A stretch of 43,914 nt of DNA from a bacterium (GCA_021805775.1 JAJZED010000018.1:1-43914); one strand, 5' to 3'. Positions 1 through 7,146 are shown, counted from the first letter of the stretch. A program made the numbers and translations. Notes: generated by a model from the letters alone, not told the origin.

Positions 1-105
1 TCTCAAGCCGACCTCAACCGCATTGCGATGCGGCTAAACCAACGCCCACGCAAGACCTTGCATTACAAAACGCCGGCGAGTACACTGAACGAGGTGTTGC
101 GTTGA
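1..105 (+). CDS. IS30-family transposase, C-terminal end (partial)
   Basis: The first 34 codons of the window read in frame to a TGA stop and end with the typical IS30-type DDE transposase tail. It carries the signature NQRPRKTLHYKTPAS, which corresponds to the family motif N-x-RPRKTLGxxTP near the C-terminus. The rest of the gene lies to the left of the window. The element appears to end about 15 bases after the stop, near 120, where the sequence joins an IS3-family orfA. The enzyme would cut and join the IS30 ends. Whether the full copy is intact cannot be seen. The family call rests on this short motif but is distinctive. Confidence 0.8.
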   Translation, partial: SQADLNRIAMRLNQRPRKTLHYKTPASTLNEVLR

Positions 106-404
106 TGGGTTGAATCCACCGCCGCTTTTTTTAAAATGTCGTTGTCCTCGCGCAATTGAGCCACCTCGCGGCGCAATTGATCGAGCTCGTTCTGATCCGC
201 CGGACGATTCCCGTGGCCCGGGAAGACGACCGCGGCAGGTTTCCCCTTGGAGCGCTCTACCTCGCGAACCCAAAGATGAAGCATCTGCCGGGCAACCCCC
301 AGTTCCCGGGCGATCTGCGTGACCGTCTTGGTGCGAGAAAGCACCAATTCCACGGCTTCGGCTTTGAATTCGGCCGAGTACGACTCGCGTGACTTCGGTT
401 TCAT
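63..404 (-). pseudogene. IS3-family OrfA, 3' end replaced by IS30 sequence
   Basis: The ATG start at 404 opens a normal IS3-type OrfA: SYSAEFKAEAVEL, then a helix-turn-helix (VTQIARELGVARQMLHLWVRE), then a leucine-zipper-like stretch ending in EDNDILKKAA. These are the DNA-binding and oligomerisation parts of the IS3 transposase. After KKAA, near position 121, the frame leaves IS3 sequence and continues about 20 codons into the opposite strand of the IS30 end (VDSTHQRNTSF...). The break lies directly at the A7-G run (126-132 on this strand) that IS3 elements use for -1 frameshifting into orfB. No orfB is visible, so this copy cannot make the OrfAB fusion from what is in the window. Confidence 0.85.
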
Positions 405-467
405 GGACCCTCCTTTTCCTCACAAGGTGAGGCTTATCTTGGAGTCCACGAAATCGGGCCAAGTCCA
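121..467 (-). mobile_element. IS3-family element, orfA end, interrupted by IS30
   Basis: This is the orfA-proximal part of an IS3-family insertion sequence. The likely outer end is near 467, where the strand carrying orfA begins TGGACTTGGCCCGATTTCG. It starts with TG, as IS3-family ends do, and lies about 60 bases upstream of the orfA start. The other side stops at about 121, where IS30-type sequence begins. The exact terminus is inferred, because the partner inverted repeat lies outside the window or is lost. Confidence 0.55.
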
Positions 468-508
468 CGATCTTTGCGATTTGCATGGTGATATTTATTT
501 ATTTTGTG

Positions 509-682
509 ATGAAAAAAAACTGGAACACCATAGGTAGAACCCATCAGATTCTTTATGTATGCGCAGTCGCTCTAACACTATTCGGCGCGTATGTTCACAA
601 AGGACCTCTGGCGCTTCCTTTGTTTCTGCTCATCGGACTAATAGTCGCTATTATGTATTTTTTCAAACAAAAAAAACCATAG
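509..682 (+). CDS. Small hydrophobic protein, unknown
   Basis: A 57-residue reading frame starts at ATG 509 (an in-frame ATG at 485 would add 8 residues). It begins with a basic stretch (MKKNWNTIGR) and then has two hydrophobic segments, ILYVCAVALTLFGAY and LALPLFLLIGLIVAIMYFF, ending in KQKKP. This is a plausible two-span inner-membrane miniprotein with both ends in the cytoplasm. The DNA is clearly AT-richer than the rest of the window and sits between insertion-sequence remnants, which suggests acquired DNA. No Shine-Dalgarno sequence is visible before either ATG, so the gene call is tentative. I do not recognise a family. Confidence 0.35.
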   Translation: MKKNWNTIGRTHQILYVCAVALTLFGAYVHKGPLALPLFLLIGLIVAIMYFFKQKKP

Positions 683-740
683 AGGCAAGCATGCAACGTC
701 CCGTTCCATTAATGTACCGCATTCGCCGAAGGACGAACAA

Positions 741-977
741 ATGAACGCGCCATTAGGGTTCACGCTCATCGCGATCTCTATCTGGGTCGTGGGTCAATGG
801 AGAATGCGGCGACGCTGGAAGGGCGTCGACATAGCCCGCAAGGTGATCTTCACGCTCGCGATGGCTCTGTTCATTCTAGTTGCCACGAGTCATGCATCTA
901 CGTACGATCTTCCGCTTGTCGGCATCTTCGTTGCTCTCGCTATAGCGTTACAAGTATTCGCGCTACGAACGAACTAA
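741..977 (+). CDS. Small membrane protein, unknown
   Basis: This 78-residue frame has a good ribosome site (GAAGGA, 7 bases before ATG 741). It has an N-terminal hydrophobic segment (LGFTLIAISIWVVGQW), a strongly basic loop (RMRRRWKGVDIARK) and two further hydrophobic segments (VIFTLAMALFILVATSH and LPLVGIFVALAIALQVFAL), so three membrane spans are likely. It follows the other small membrane gene by about 60 bases and could be co-transcribed with it. Both lie in an IS-flanked patch. I do not recognise the family and infer no function. Confidence 0.45.
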   Translation: MNAPLGFTLIAISIWVVGQWRMRRRWKGVDIARKVIFTLAMALFILVATSHASTYDLPLVGIFVALAIALQVFALRTN

Positions 978-1154
978 GGAAATAACAAACTACAAATTCG
1001 TGTTCGGAGCCGCACCTTTCAATTATAGAATCTTGCGGCGCGCGAAATTGTCCTCAAAGGGAAGCGTTTCGAGGCCGCGCCGAAGTTCGTGTAAATTCGC
1101 GGAGCGGCGTAGTCCGTTGGGTGCCTTATCTCACGCGGCTTCCTCTTGTGCAAG

Positions 1155-1382
1155 GTAACCGTCTGTTCAAGGCCGTCTTGCACTGAGGTTCGTCGTTCGC
1201 GATGATGGAGAAAACGCGTCTTCTATCGTGAGGTCTTCATGGCGTCAACTGTAATACCGAGTCCGCGCGCTGCGGGTCGCCGTTGGCCGCTGGCGGGAAA
1301 GCGGCGTATCGTTGAACTCACGCTGCGCGTCGGCGCGTCGATTCAGACGATCGCGCGCGAGCAAGGCATCCATCTGACTTAG
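1155..1382 (+). mobile_element. Transposase 5' remnant with possible left end
   Basis: The sequence from about 1155 starts GTAACCGTCTG, which resembles the GTAAGCG-type end of IS66-family elements. It runs into the truncated transposase frame at 1239-1382. After 1382 nothing transposase-like remains. The terminus is a guess from similarity to the family end. The interval 978-1154 before it shows no gene that I can support. Confidence 0.3.
1239..1382 (+). pseudogene. Truncated helix-turn-helix transposase subunit (IS66 TnpA-like)
   Basis: ATG 1239 opens a 47-codon frame containing GRRWPLAGKRRIVELTLRVG followed by ASIQTIAREQGIHLT and a stop. This matches the start of the HTH domain of IS66 TnpA / IS3 OrfA proteins, where R-R-W-x3-x-KRRIVEExLxxGASxxxVARxxGI is typical. 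The domain is cut in the middle of the recognition helix, so the product cannot be functional. IS66 TnpA is preferred over IS3 OrfA because of the RRW-KRRIVE order, but the fragment is too short to be certain. Confidence 0.55.
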
Positions 1383-1460
1383 CCCCATTTGTCAGGCCGC
1401 TTCGAATTGTGGCCGAGTGTTTTTTAGCCTTTTTGGAGCTGCCGGACGCTCGCTCTGCCG

Positions 1461-1489
1461 TTGACAACCGGCCCGTCGCCCTGTAGCAT
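1461..1489 (+). promoter_or_regulatory. Sigma-70 promoter of the trpL-aroF transcript
   Basis: There is a perfect -35 hexamer TTGACA (1461-1466), a 17-base spacer and a -10 hexamer TAGCAT (1484-1489). Transcription should start near 1496, only about three bases before the leader-peptide ATG at 1499. The leader mRNA would therefore be leaderless or nearly so. Confidence 0.8.
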
Positions 1490-1498
1490 ACGCGGAAC

Positions 1499-1564
1499 AT
1501 GATGACGCATCGCACGTTCGCGTGGTGGTGGCAACTCTCCGGAGCGCATTCGCCGGTGAGGTAG
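1499..1564 (+). CDS. trpL: Trp-rich attenuation leader peptide
   Basis: A 21-residue frame (MMTHRTFAWWWQLSGAHSP plus VR, then TAG) contains three consecutive TGG codons at 1523-1531. It lies between a strong promoter and an intrinsic terminator, in front of the first enzyme of aromatic biosynthesis. This is the arrangement of classical trp leader peptides: ribosome stalling at Trp codons when charged tRNA-Trp is scarce changes RNA folding and lets polymerase pass the terminator. The ATG lies about three bases after the predicted transcription start and has no Shine-Dalgarno sequence. A second ATG follows at once (1502). The peptide itself probably has no other function. The exact antiterminator pairing could not be resolved by eye. 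Confidence 0.8.
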   Translation: MMTHRTFAWWWQLSGAHSPVR

Positions 1565-1600
1565 GTCGTCGTCGCTCCCGTGAGGGATCGTTCGTAGAGG

Positions 1601-1627
1601 CCGTCCGTAGCACCGGACGGTTTTTTT
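1601..1627 (+). terminator. Attenuator terminator upstream of aroF
   Basis: The stem CCGTCCG (1601-1607) pairs with CGGACGG (1614-1620) over a six-base loop and is followed directly by seven T residues (1621-1627). It is a textbook intrinsic terminator located 36 bases after the leader-peptide stop and 44 bases before the aroF GTG. It would end transcription when tryptophan is plentiful. Confidence 0.85.
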
Positions 1628-1671
1628 GTTGTAGATCGAGTCGGCGCCGAGCGCGCCATGGAGAAGAAGCA

Positions 1672-2490
1672 GTGTACCCTCTTACAGCCTTCAACGGGCA
1701 ACGCAGTGTCGTCGATGTCGCGGGCGTGCGCTTCGGCGACGGCGGGTTCGTCGCCATCGGCGGCCCCTGCGCGATCGAGAGCGAGGAACAGATCGAGCGC
1801 TCTGCCGAGCTACTCGCCGCGGGCGGAGCGGCGATGCTCCGCGGCGGGGCCCACAAACCGCGCACCTCGCCGTACAGCTTCCAAGGGCTCGGCGACGAAG
1901 GCGTGCTGCTGATCGAACGCGCCGCCGCCCGCCACGCCTTGCCGACGGTCGTCGAAGTGCTCGCCGTCGATGACGTCCCGTTTACCGCCGCGCGCGTCGC
2001 GATGCTGCAAATCGGTGCGCGGAACATGCAGAACGTCGCGCTGCTGCGAAGCGCAGCACGGACCGGGAAACCGATTCTCCTCAAGCGGGGCCCGGCTGCG
2101 ACGCTCGACGAACTGCTTGCCGCCGCCGAATATATCTTGATGGAAGGCAACGACCAAGTCGTGCTCTGCGAGCGCGGGCTGCGCGGCTTCGATCGGCACA
2201 CGCGCAATCTCTTCGATCTCGCCGGCGCGCTCCGGCTTCGCGAGCTCACCCATCTGCCGGTCATCGTCGATCCCAGCCACGCAACCGGTCGCCGGTCGCT
2301 CGTCGTGCCGATGGCGCTCGCCGCCGCCGCCGCCGGGCTCGATGGGGCGATCCTCGAGGTTCATCCGCAGCCCGAGCGAGCGCTCTCCGACGCCGAGCAG
2401 GCGCTCGCGCCCGAAGAGTTCGCCGCCTTCACCCGGCGCCTCGGTGCTCTGCGCGAGGCGGTTAAGGAGCCGCTGCTCGCCGGCCGATAA
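1672..2490 (+). CDS. aroF: 3-deoxy-7-phosphoheptulonate synthase (DAHP synthase, type I-beta)
   Basis: The enzyme condenses phosphoenolpyruvate with erythrose 4-phosphate, the first step of the shikimate pathway. Family motifs are present in order: IGGPCAIES, RGGAHKPRTSPYSFQG, QIGARNMQN, ILLKRG, EGNDQVVLCERG, VIVDPSHATGRRS and EVHPQPERALSDAEQ. These include the Cys, Lys, His, Glu and Asp residues of substrate and metal binding. Start: GTG 1672 has GGAG at 1660-1663. The frame is open further upstream but that part is the attenuator. From this start the protein has 272 residues, which is the bare barrel. The N-terminal ferredoxin-like regulatory domain of Thermotoga-type enzymes and a fused chorismate mutase are both absent. 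Control therefore probably rests on the Trp attenuator. It is followed by fliK after 37 bases. Confidence 0.95.
   Translation: MYPLTAFNGQRSVVDVAGVRFGDGGFVAIGGPCAIESEEQIERSAELLAAGGAAMLRGGAHKPRTSPYSFQGLGDEGVLLIERAAARHALPTVVEVLAVDDVPFTAARVAMLQIGARNMQNVALLRSAARTGKPILLKRGPAATLDELLAAAEYILMEGNDQVVLCERGLRGFDRHTRNLFDLAGALRLRELTHLPVIVDPSHATGRRSLVVPMALAAAAAGLDGAILEVHPQPERALSDAEQALAPEEFAAFTRRLGALREAVKEPLLAGR
2463..2490 (+). promoter_or_regulatory. Possible sigma-28 (FliA-type) promoter before fliK
   Basis: GCCGATAA (2483-2490) is identical to the -10 consensus of flagellar sigma-28 promoters. A weak -35-like TAAGGAGC (2463-2470) lies 12 bases upstream, against a usual 11. It overlaps the last codons and the stop of aroF, so the match may be accidental. 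The same octamer also occurs inside the BON-domain gene near 30686. Confidence 0.25.
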
Positions 2491-2511
2491 CCCGAACTGG
2501 AGTCTACTCGG

Positions 2512-2521
2512 AAGGAGGTGA
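2512..2521 (+). promoter_or_regulatory. Very strong ribosome-binding site of fliK
   Basis: AAGGAGGTGA is a ten-base perfect complement to the 3' end of 16S rRNA. The only start-like codon at proper spacing in the fliK frame is ATA 2528-2530, nine bases after the GGAGG core. The fliK frame has a stop (TGA 2519-2521) just upstream, so the start cannot lie further up. Confidence 0.75.
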
Positions 2522-2527
2522 CAGAAA

Positions 2528-4270
2528 ATAACAACTCCACTTCTCGGCAGCGGCACGGCCGCATCCACGGGCGCAATCAGCCTACAAGCTCTGCTCAAAT
2601 CGCTCGATCTCTCATCGCTTCGCGGCGGCACCGACATCTTCGGTGGTTCCTTCGCGGCAGCGTTGGAAGCTCGACTGAAAGCAGCGAAGGCCTCGGCACC
2701 CGCGGATCCCACGGCGACGCTTGCATCGCTTTTTGCAAGCGGGCTCTCCCCTGCCGAATTCATCAACACGCTCTCGATGCGGATCGGGCAAGCGGCCGCA
2801 ACGGCTGCCAAAGCCTCCCCTGCAACGAGAGATGCAGTAGCGAAGCAGTTCGCGACTGCATTTGCCAGCGCGCTCTCTCCACCCGGTACGGCACCACCGA
2901 CGTCGGCGCAGCAAGAAGCTGCGACCCTCGTGCAACGCTTCACCGGCATCGTTAACGGATTAGCGCGAGGGCAGACGACCAACAAGGGGCAGAAGAACGA
3001 GATCTCGGGTACGCTCTTGGACGCCAAATCGGCGAAAGAACCCCCGGCCCCAGCGACGACTACCACCCCGCCGACCGCGAGTACGCCCGCGCTCGATGCG
3101 GTTATTTCGTCGTTGCTCTCGTTGCTTCCGAACCGCCTCACCCCGAGCGCGAACGCTTCCGGCTCTCCGGCCGCAAACGATCCTGTTTCGAGGCTCGGCG
3201 CTTCGATCGAGTCCACCGCCATGCCGGCGTCAGGCTCCGTTTCCCCACCTGCTCCGGAATCGGTGAAGGCGCAGCCTGAGCCGAGCGCCGTGGCTTCGCT
3301 CCCGGTGCCGACCCTGCTCGCGAATTTCGCAACGCCTCCGCCACCGCCACTCCCACATCTGGGAGCGACGCCGGAGTCGCCGATTCGCAACGCCGAGCTC
3401 GGCGCTCCAAGCGCAGTCTCGAACGCAACCGCGGGGCAGAACCTCGACCTGCTCGGGCGCATGATCGCCCGCGCGGCCGGTACCGACGCGACCCTGACCG
3501 CGGCACGAGCCGCCGCCGGGGAACCCTCATCGCCTACGAGCTTCGCCTCGGCGAGCTTCGCCTCGGCGAGCCTTACCGGTGCCCCAAGCTCGGGCCAGCT
3601 CGATTCCAACCAGATGCTTCGCTTGACGGCGGCGCTGACGGCTGCAGCCGAGGGCGGCGCGGGTTCGACCGGATCGCACCTTTCCTCGGGCTTCGGCTCG
3701 TCGACCGGGCGCGACTCCGCTTCCTTCGGAAACCAGACGTCGAACGCGGCGCTTGGTTTCACGCTCCCATCGCTGCACGGAGCAGCGAACGCCGCAGCGC
3801 CGAGCGCTGCCGCGCCATCCTCGCAACCGCTCGACGTGCAGGCGCTCGCCGAGCAAATGATCGCCGGCATGCAATTGCGCACCGCCTCCGACGGCAGTTC
3901 GCAGATGCAGATCAAACTCGTTCCCGAGCATCTCGGGGAGGTGGCGGTCAAACTGACGGTGAGCGGCACCAACGTCACCGCAAATGTCGTCGCTCAGAAC
4001 GCCGACACGCGCACTGCGTTGCTCGCCAACCATCAACAGCTCGCGCGGAGCCTCGCCGATTCCGGTCTGAAATTGACCGGCTTCTCGGTCGATGTTTCGG
4101 GCGGGAAACACCAGGGTCGCGGAAGCGACGGCAAAGGCCCCGGCCTCGGTCGTCGGTACGCGATTCACGAACTCGGTGCACCGGCGGTTCAGCCGACCGA
4201 TGCGCTCGTATCTTCGAACGCGGGGATGCTCTCCGCCGACGGAAATGCGCTCTATAACTATCTCGCCTAA
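2528..4270 (+). CDS. fliK: Flagellar hook-length control protein FliK
   Basis: FliK measures hook length and switches export specificity through FlhB. The C-terminal domain (roughly residues 430-545) has the Flg_hook pattern: LRTASDGSSQMQIKLVPEHL, GEVAVKLTV, TANVVAQNADTRTALLANHQ and LADSGLKLTGFSVDVS. Before it is a long Ala/Pro/Ser/Thr linker, the ruler part, with a 15-base tandem repeat at about 3536-3568 (SFASASFASAS). The frame runs unbroken from codon 2528 (TTPLLGSGTAAS...), which is ATA. The first ordinary alternative start is TTG 2663, which has no ribosome site and would remove a sequence that reads like a real FliK N-terminus. I prefer ATA 2528, giving 580 residues. flgD follows after ten bases. 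Confidence 0.85.
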   Translation: MTTPLLGSGTAASTGAISLQALLKSLDLSSLRGGTDIFGGSFAAALEARLKAAKASAPADPTATLASLFASGLSPAEFINTLSMRIGQAAATAAKASPATRDAVAKQFATAFASALSPPGTAPPTSAQQEAATLVQRFTGIVNGLARGQTTNKGQKNEISGTLLDAKSAKEPPAPATTTTPPTASTPALDAVISSLLSLLPNRLTPSANASGSPAANDPVSRLGASIESTAMPASGSVSPPAPESVKAQPEPSAVASLPVPTLLANFATPPPPPLPHLGATPESPIRNAELGAPSAVSNATAGQNLDLLGRMIARAAGTDATLTAARAAAGEPSSPTSFASASFASASLTGAPSSGQLDSNQMLRLTAALTAAAEGGAGSTGSHLSSGFGSSTGRDSASFGNQTSNAALGFTLPSLHGAANAAAPSAAAPSSQPLDVQALAEQMIAGMQLRTASDGSSQMQIKLVPEHLGEVAVKLTVSGTNVTANVVAQNADTRTALLANHQQLARSLADSGLKLTGFSVDVSGGKHQGRGSDGKGPGLGRRYAIHELGAPAVQPTDALVSSNAGMLSADGNALYNYLA

Positions 4271-4280
4271 GGAGAAAACA

Positions 4281-4763
4281 ATGGCGACATCCGTGAATTC
4301 AACGACGTTACCGATTAACTCGTTGATCGCACAGCCCTCGAACGGCGCGCCGACGAGTAAGTCGTCCGACGTCGGCCTCAACACGTTCTTGCAACTGCTT
4401 ACCGCAGAATTGCAGAATCAAGACCCAACTGCACCGCAGGATCCGACGGCGTCGGTGACGCAGCTCGCGCAGTTCCAAGCGCTCTCCGCGCAGACGAATC
4501 TCGCCAGCTCGTTTCAAGCGTTTACGTCGAATTTCGGCGTCATGCAAGCCTCGGCATTGCTGGGCAAAACGGTAACCGCGAATACGGGAGCCACCAGCAC
4601 CACCGGCGGAACATCGACCGTCACCGGAACCGTCGCTTCGATAACGGTGCAGAACGGACAACCGTTCTTTACCCTCAACGGTAGCAACGGCCAACCGCTC
4701 ACCGATAATAACGGCAATCCCTTGCTGTTCTCGACGCAGCAGATCGTCGGCATCGGAAGCTAG
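4281..4763 (+). CDS. flgD: Flagellar hook-capping protein FlgD
   Basis: FlgD forms the temporary cap under which hook subunits polymerise. The conserved N-terminal signature is clear: FLQLLTAELQNQDPTAPQDP followed by VTQLAQFQALSAQTNL. The C-terminal part (about residues 85-160) carries beta-rich GKTVTAN, TVTGTVASITVQNG and FSTQQIVGI, as in short FlgD forms that have only the reduced tudor-like part. At 160 residues it is shorter than enteric FlgD (about 230), which has an extra Ig-like domain. Start ATG 4281 has AAGGAG (4269-4274) at good distance, overlapping the fliK stop. The frame is open further upstream but that part is fliK in another frame. Confidence 0.93.
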   Translation: MATSVNSTTLPINSLIAQPSNGAPTSKSSDVGLNTFLQLLTAELQNQDPTAPQDPTASVTQLAQFQALSAQTNLASSFQAFTSNFGVMQASALLGKTVTANTGATSTTGGTSTVTGTVASITVQNGQPFFTLNGSNGQPLTDNNGNPLLFSTQQIVGIGS

Positions 4764-4766
4764 ACG

Positions 4767-5162
4767 ATGGATCCCAAAGAGATCGCCTCGGTACAACAAC
4801 CCGGCACGATCCTTCCGGGGCCTGCACCGCGCCCGGTAGGGCGCCCGGTCGAGATACCTCCCGGCGAGAGTTTTCGCTCGATCCTCGACCGTACCGCAAG
4901 CTCCGGCGACGTGCGCTTTTCGGCGCACGCTACCGCGCGTTTGCAATCACGGAACATCGCTCTTTCAAAGGACGATGTCGCGAAAATCAATGCGATGACC
5001 GACAAAGCAGCGGCAAAAGGGGCAAAGCAATCGCTCTTCCTCTTGCGTGACGTTGCGATGGTGGTCAGCGTAAGCAACCGCACCGTGATCACGGCAGTCG
5101 ACCGTAATTCGTTAAAAGATAATATCTTTACGAATATCGACTCGGCGGCGGTGATCTCATGA
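4767..5162 (+). CDS. TIGR02530-like flagellar operon protein
   Basis: This 131-residue protein sits between flgD and flgE, the usual place of the TIGR02530 family in Firmicutes-type flagellar operons. The family pattern is visible: FSAHATARLQSRNIALSKDD, then INAMTDKAAAKGAKQSLFLL, and finally VSVSNRTVITAVD. The N-terminal 45 residues are Pro-rich and probably disordered. Its exact role is not settled. It is thought to help hook assembly or regulation. It starts three bases after the flgD stop. Confidence 0.85.
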   Translation: MDPKEIASVQQPGTILPGPAPRPVGRPVEIPPGESFRSILDRTASSGDVRFSAHATARLQSRNIALSKDDVAKINAMTDKAAAKGAKQSLFLLRDVAMVVSVSNRTVITAVDRNSLKDNIFTNIDSAAVIS

Positions 5163-5179
5163 ACCACGTTATCACTCAA

Positions 5180-5208
5180 CCGAGGCGGACCGCAGCGCGG
5201 AGCCTCGG
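5180..5208 (+). other. Hairpin between the TIGR02530-like gene and flgE
   Basis: CCGAGGC (5180-5186) can pair with GCCTCGG (5202-5208), with extra pairing possible inside the loop. There is no T run, so it is more likely an mRNA-stability or spacing element than a terminator. It lies in the 103-base gap before flgE. Confidence 0.35.
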
Positions 5209-5265
5209 CCGTGGCGCCGATCGAATGACGCACCACGGGGCTTCCCAACTGAGAGGTCAATAACT

Positions 5266-7122
5266 ATGGGCTTTGACTCGCTCTACACGGGGATATCCGG
5301 TCTCAACGCTTATCAGAGTTGGATCGATCTCCTGAGCAACAACATCGCGAACATCGGCACCTACGGCTTCAAGGGCCAGCGCATGACGTTCGCCGATCAA
5401 TTCTACAACCAAATCGGCTACGCCAGCGGCCCGACGACCACCAACGGCGGCGTCAACCCGCAAGAGATCGGTCTCGGCGTCAAGGTCAACACCATCGACA
5501 CGCTCTTCAACCAGGGCGGGCTCGAAACGACCGGCGTCAACACCGACCTCGCGATCAACGGCAACGGATTCTTCGTCCTCGCCAATGCGAACGGAACAGG
5601 TACGCCGAGCTACACGCGCAGCGGCGCATTCTCGCTCAACCAGAACGGCCTGCTCTACGATCCGGGCAGCGGCCTGGCGGTGCAGGGCTATATGGCCAAC
5701 GCACAAGGGCAGATCAGTGCGAGCGGCACGCCGGGTGCGATCACGATTCCGCTCGGTCAACAGGAGCAGGCGACGGGAACCGGCTTCGGCGTGAAGACCG
5801 GCCCCACGGCAACCGATAAGGTCTTCGATGTCTCCTTCGGCGGCAATCTCGACCAGACGCAGTGGGCGCAGGCGCTCAACTACTCGGTCGGCGGCGCACC
5901 GACGAACGGAACGCCGTACACCATCTCGACGACGATCTACGATTCGCTCGGTGTGGCGCACCAAGCGACGATCACCTATACCCCCGATGCCGCGGGTGCA
6001 ACCCCGGCGACGACCGCAGTGACGGCAGGCACGGCCGGTAACATCGCTACGGTTTCAGTAAGCCCGACCACCCAAGCCAACGACACGATTCAAATCACGG
6101 TTAACGGTACGGGCACGGCGGCGACCCTGGTCGATACCAACTCGGGCGCCGTAGTTACCGCATCGGCGGGATCGACAATCCAGATCGGTGCCGATACCGT
6201 CACCCTCGCGGGCGCATTGACCGCTACTTCGACGACCACGCTTGGCGTCACCGGGGGCACGAGCGGGTTGCCGAAGAGCGTCACCGACGCGAGCGGCAAC
6301 GTGCGAACCCCGGCGACACGCTGGAAGGTCAGCGTCAGCTTCGCCGACGGAACGACCTTCCAGACGATCAAGACGCCGGGAAGCGTCGCCGCGGGCGGAG
6401 CGGTCACCGCGCCGACCTACGGCACCGGAACCTCCGGGACGTTGGGCTATGCCTACTTCGATCAGAACGGGCAGTTCATCAACACCTCCTCGATCGAGAC
6501 GGCCGCCGCAGGTACCTCGATCGGCGGGGCGGCGCAGACCGGCGATTTCCATGTCGCCGGAGCCCTAACGTCGATCCAACAAGGCAACCAGCTCAACGTC
6601 ACCTCGTGGGGGCCGGGTACCGGGAACAACTCGGTCGCTCCGACCGCCGGGGGTGGAACGCCGGCGCTCGGACCGATCGGGCTCGACTTCTCGAACAACG
6701 CGAGCTTGGCCGGCACCTACACCGCAAATACGCTGACCCAGAACGGCTATCAGGCCGGCATCCTCTCGAACATCACGGTCGGGCAGGATGGGACGATCAC
6801 CGGATCGTTCACCAACGGTCAGCAGAAGGCGCTCGCGCAAGTCGCGCTGGCGACCTTCCAAAACGAGCAAGGTCTCAACCGTATCGGAAGCAATTTCTTC
6901 CAGCAAACGGCGAACTCCGGGCTCGCACAGGTCGGAGCTGCCACGACCGGCAGCCTCGGCGCGATCGTCTCGGGAGCGCTGGAGCAATCCAACGTTTCTC
7001 TCGCCGATCAGTTCACCAAGATGATCGCGGCGCAACGTGCATTCGAAGCGAACACCCGCGGCATCACGACCGCCGATCAGAACCTGATCACGGTCACGCA
7101 CTTGCAGGCGAGCGAGAACTAA
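5266..7122 (+). CDS. flgE: Flagellar hook protein FlgE
   Basis: FlgE is the subunit of the hook, the universal joint outside the cell. The N-terminus has the rod/hook signature SLYTGISGLNAYQSWIDLLS with NNIANIGTYGFKGQR. The C-terminus has the matching coiled-coil end: GALEQSNVSLADQFTKMIAA, QRAFEANTRGITTADQNL. Between them are the FlgE D1/D2 regions (NFRVQ-like NGNGFFVLANANG, SYTRSGAFSLNQNG, YDSLGVAHQATITY) and a Thr/Gly/Ala-rich insert of about 110 residues (about 250-350). At 618 residues it is longer than enteric FlgE (402), which is common where the outer domain is expanded. Start ATG 5266 follows a GAGAGG ribosome site. Confidence 0.95.
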   Translation: MGFDSLYTGISGLNAYQSWIDLLSNNIANIGTYGFKGQRMTFADQFYNQIGYASGPTTTNGGVNPQEIGLGVKVNTIDTLFNQGGLETTGVNTDLAINGNGFFVLANANGTGTPSYTRSGAFSLNQNGLLYDPGSGLAVQGYMANAQGQISASGTPGAITIPLGQQEQATGTGFGVKTGPTATDKVFDVSFGGNLDQTQWAQALNYSVGGAPTNGTPYTISTTIYDSLGVAHQATITYTPDAAGATPATTAVTAGTAGNIATVSVSPTTQANDTIQITVNGTGTAATLVDTNSGAVVTASAGSTIQIGADTVTLAGALTATSTTTLGVTGGTSGLPKSVTDASGNVRTPATRWKVSVSFADGTTFQTIKTPGSVAAGGAVTAPTYGTGTSGTLGYAYFDQNGQFINTSSIETAAAGTSIGGAAQTGDFHVAGALTSIQQGNQLNVTSWGPGTGNNSVAPTAGGGTPALGPIGLDFSNNASLAGTYTANTLTQNGYQAGILSNITVGQDGTITGSFTNGQQKALAQVALATFQNEQGLNRIGSNFFQQTANSGLAQVGAATTGSLGAIVSGALEQSNVSLADQFTKMIAAQRAFEANTRGITTADQNLITVTHLQASEN

Positions 7123-7146
7123 GGTTCGCGCAAGCGTGCAGGCCTT

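Noticed and set aside
2518-2955. GTG 2518 frame as the gene after aroF
   Set aside because: The GTG overlaps the ribosome site and the product is Arg/Ser/His-rich without any motif, while the fliK frame continues with FliK-like sequence to its known C-terminal domain.
1810-3978. A 722-codon open frame on the - strand
   Set aside because: It is antisense to aroF and fliK, is low in complexity (Ala/Ser/Glu runs) and has no family motif. It is a GC-driven shadow frame of two well-supported + strand genes.
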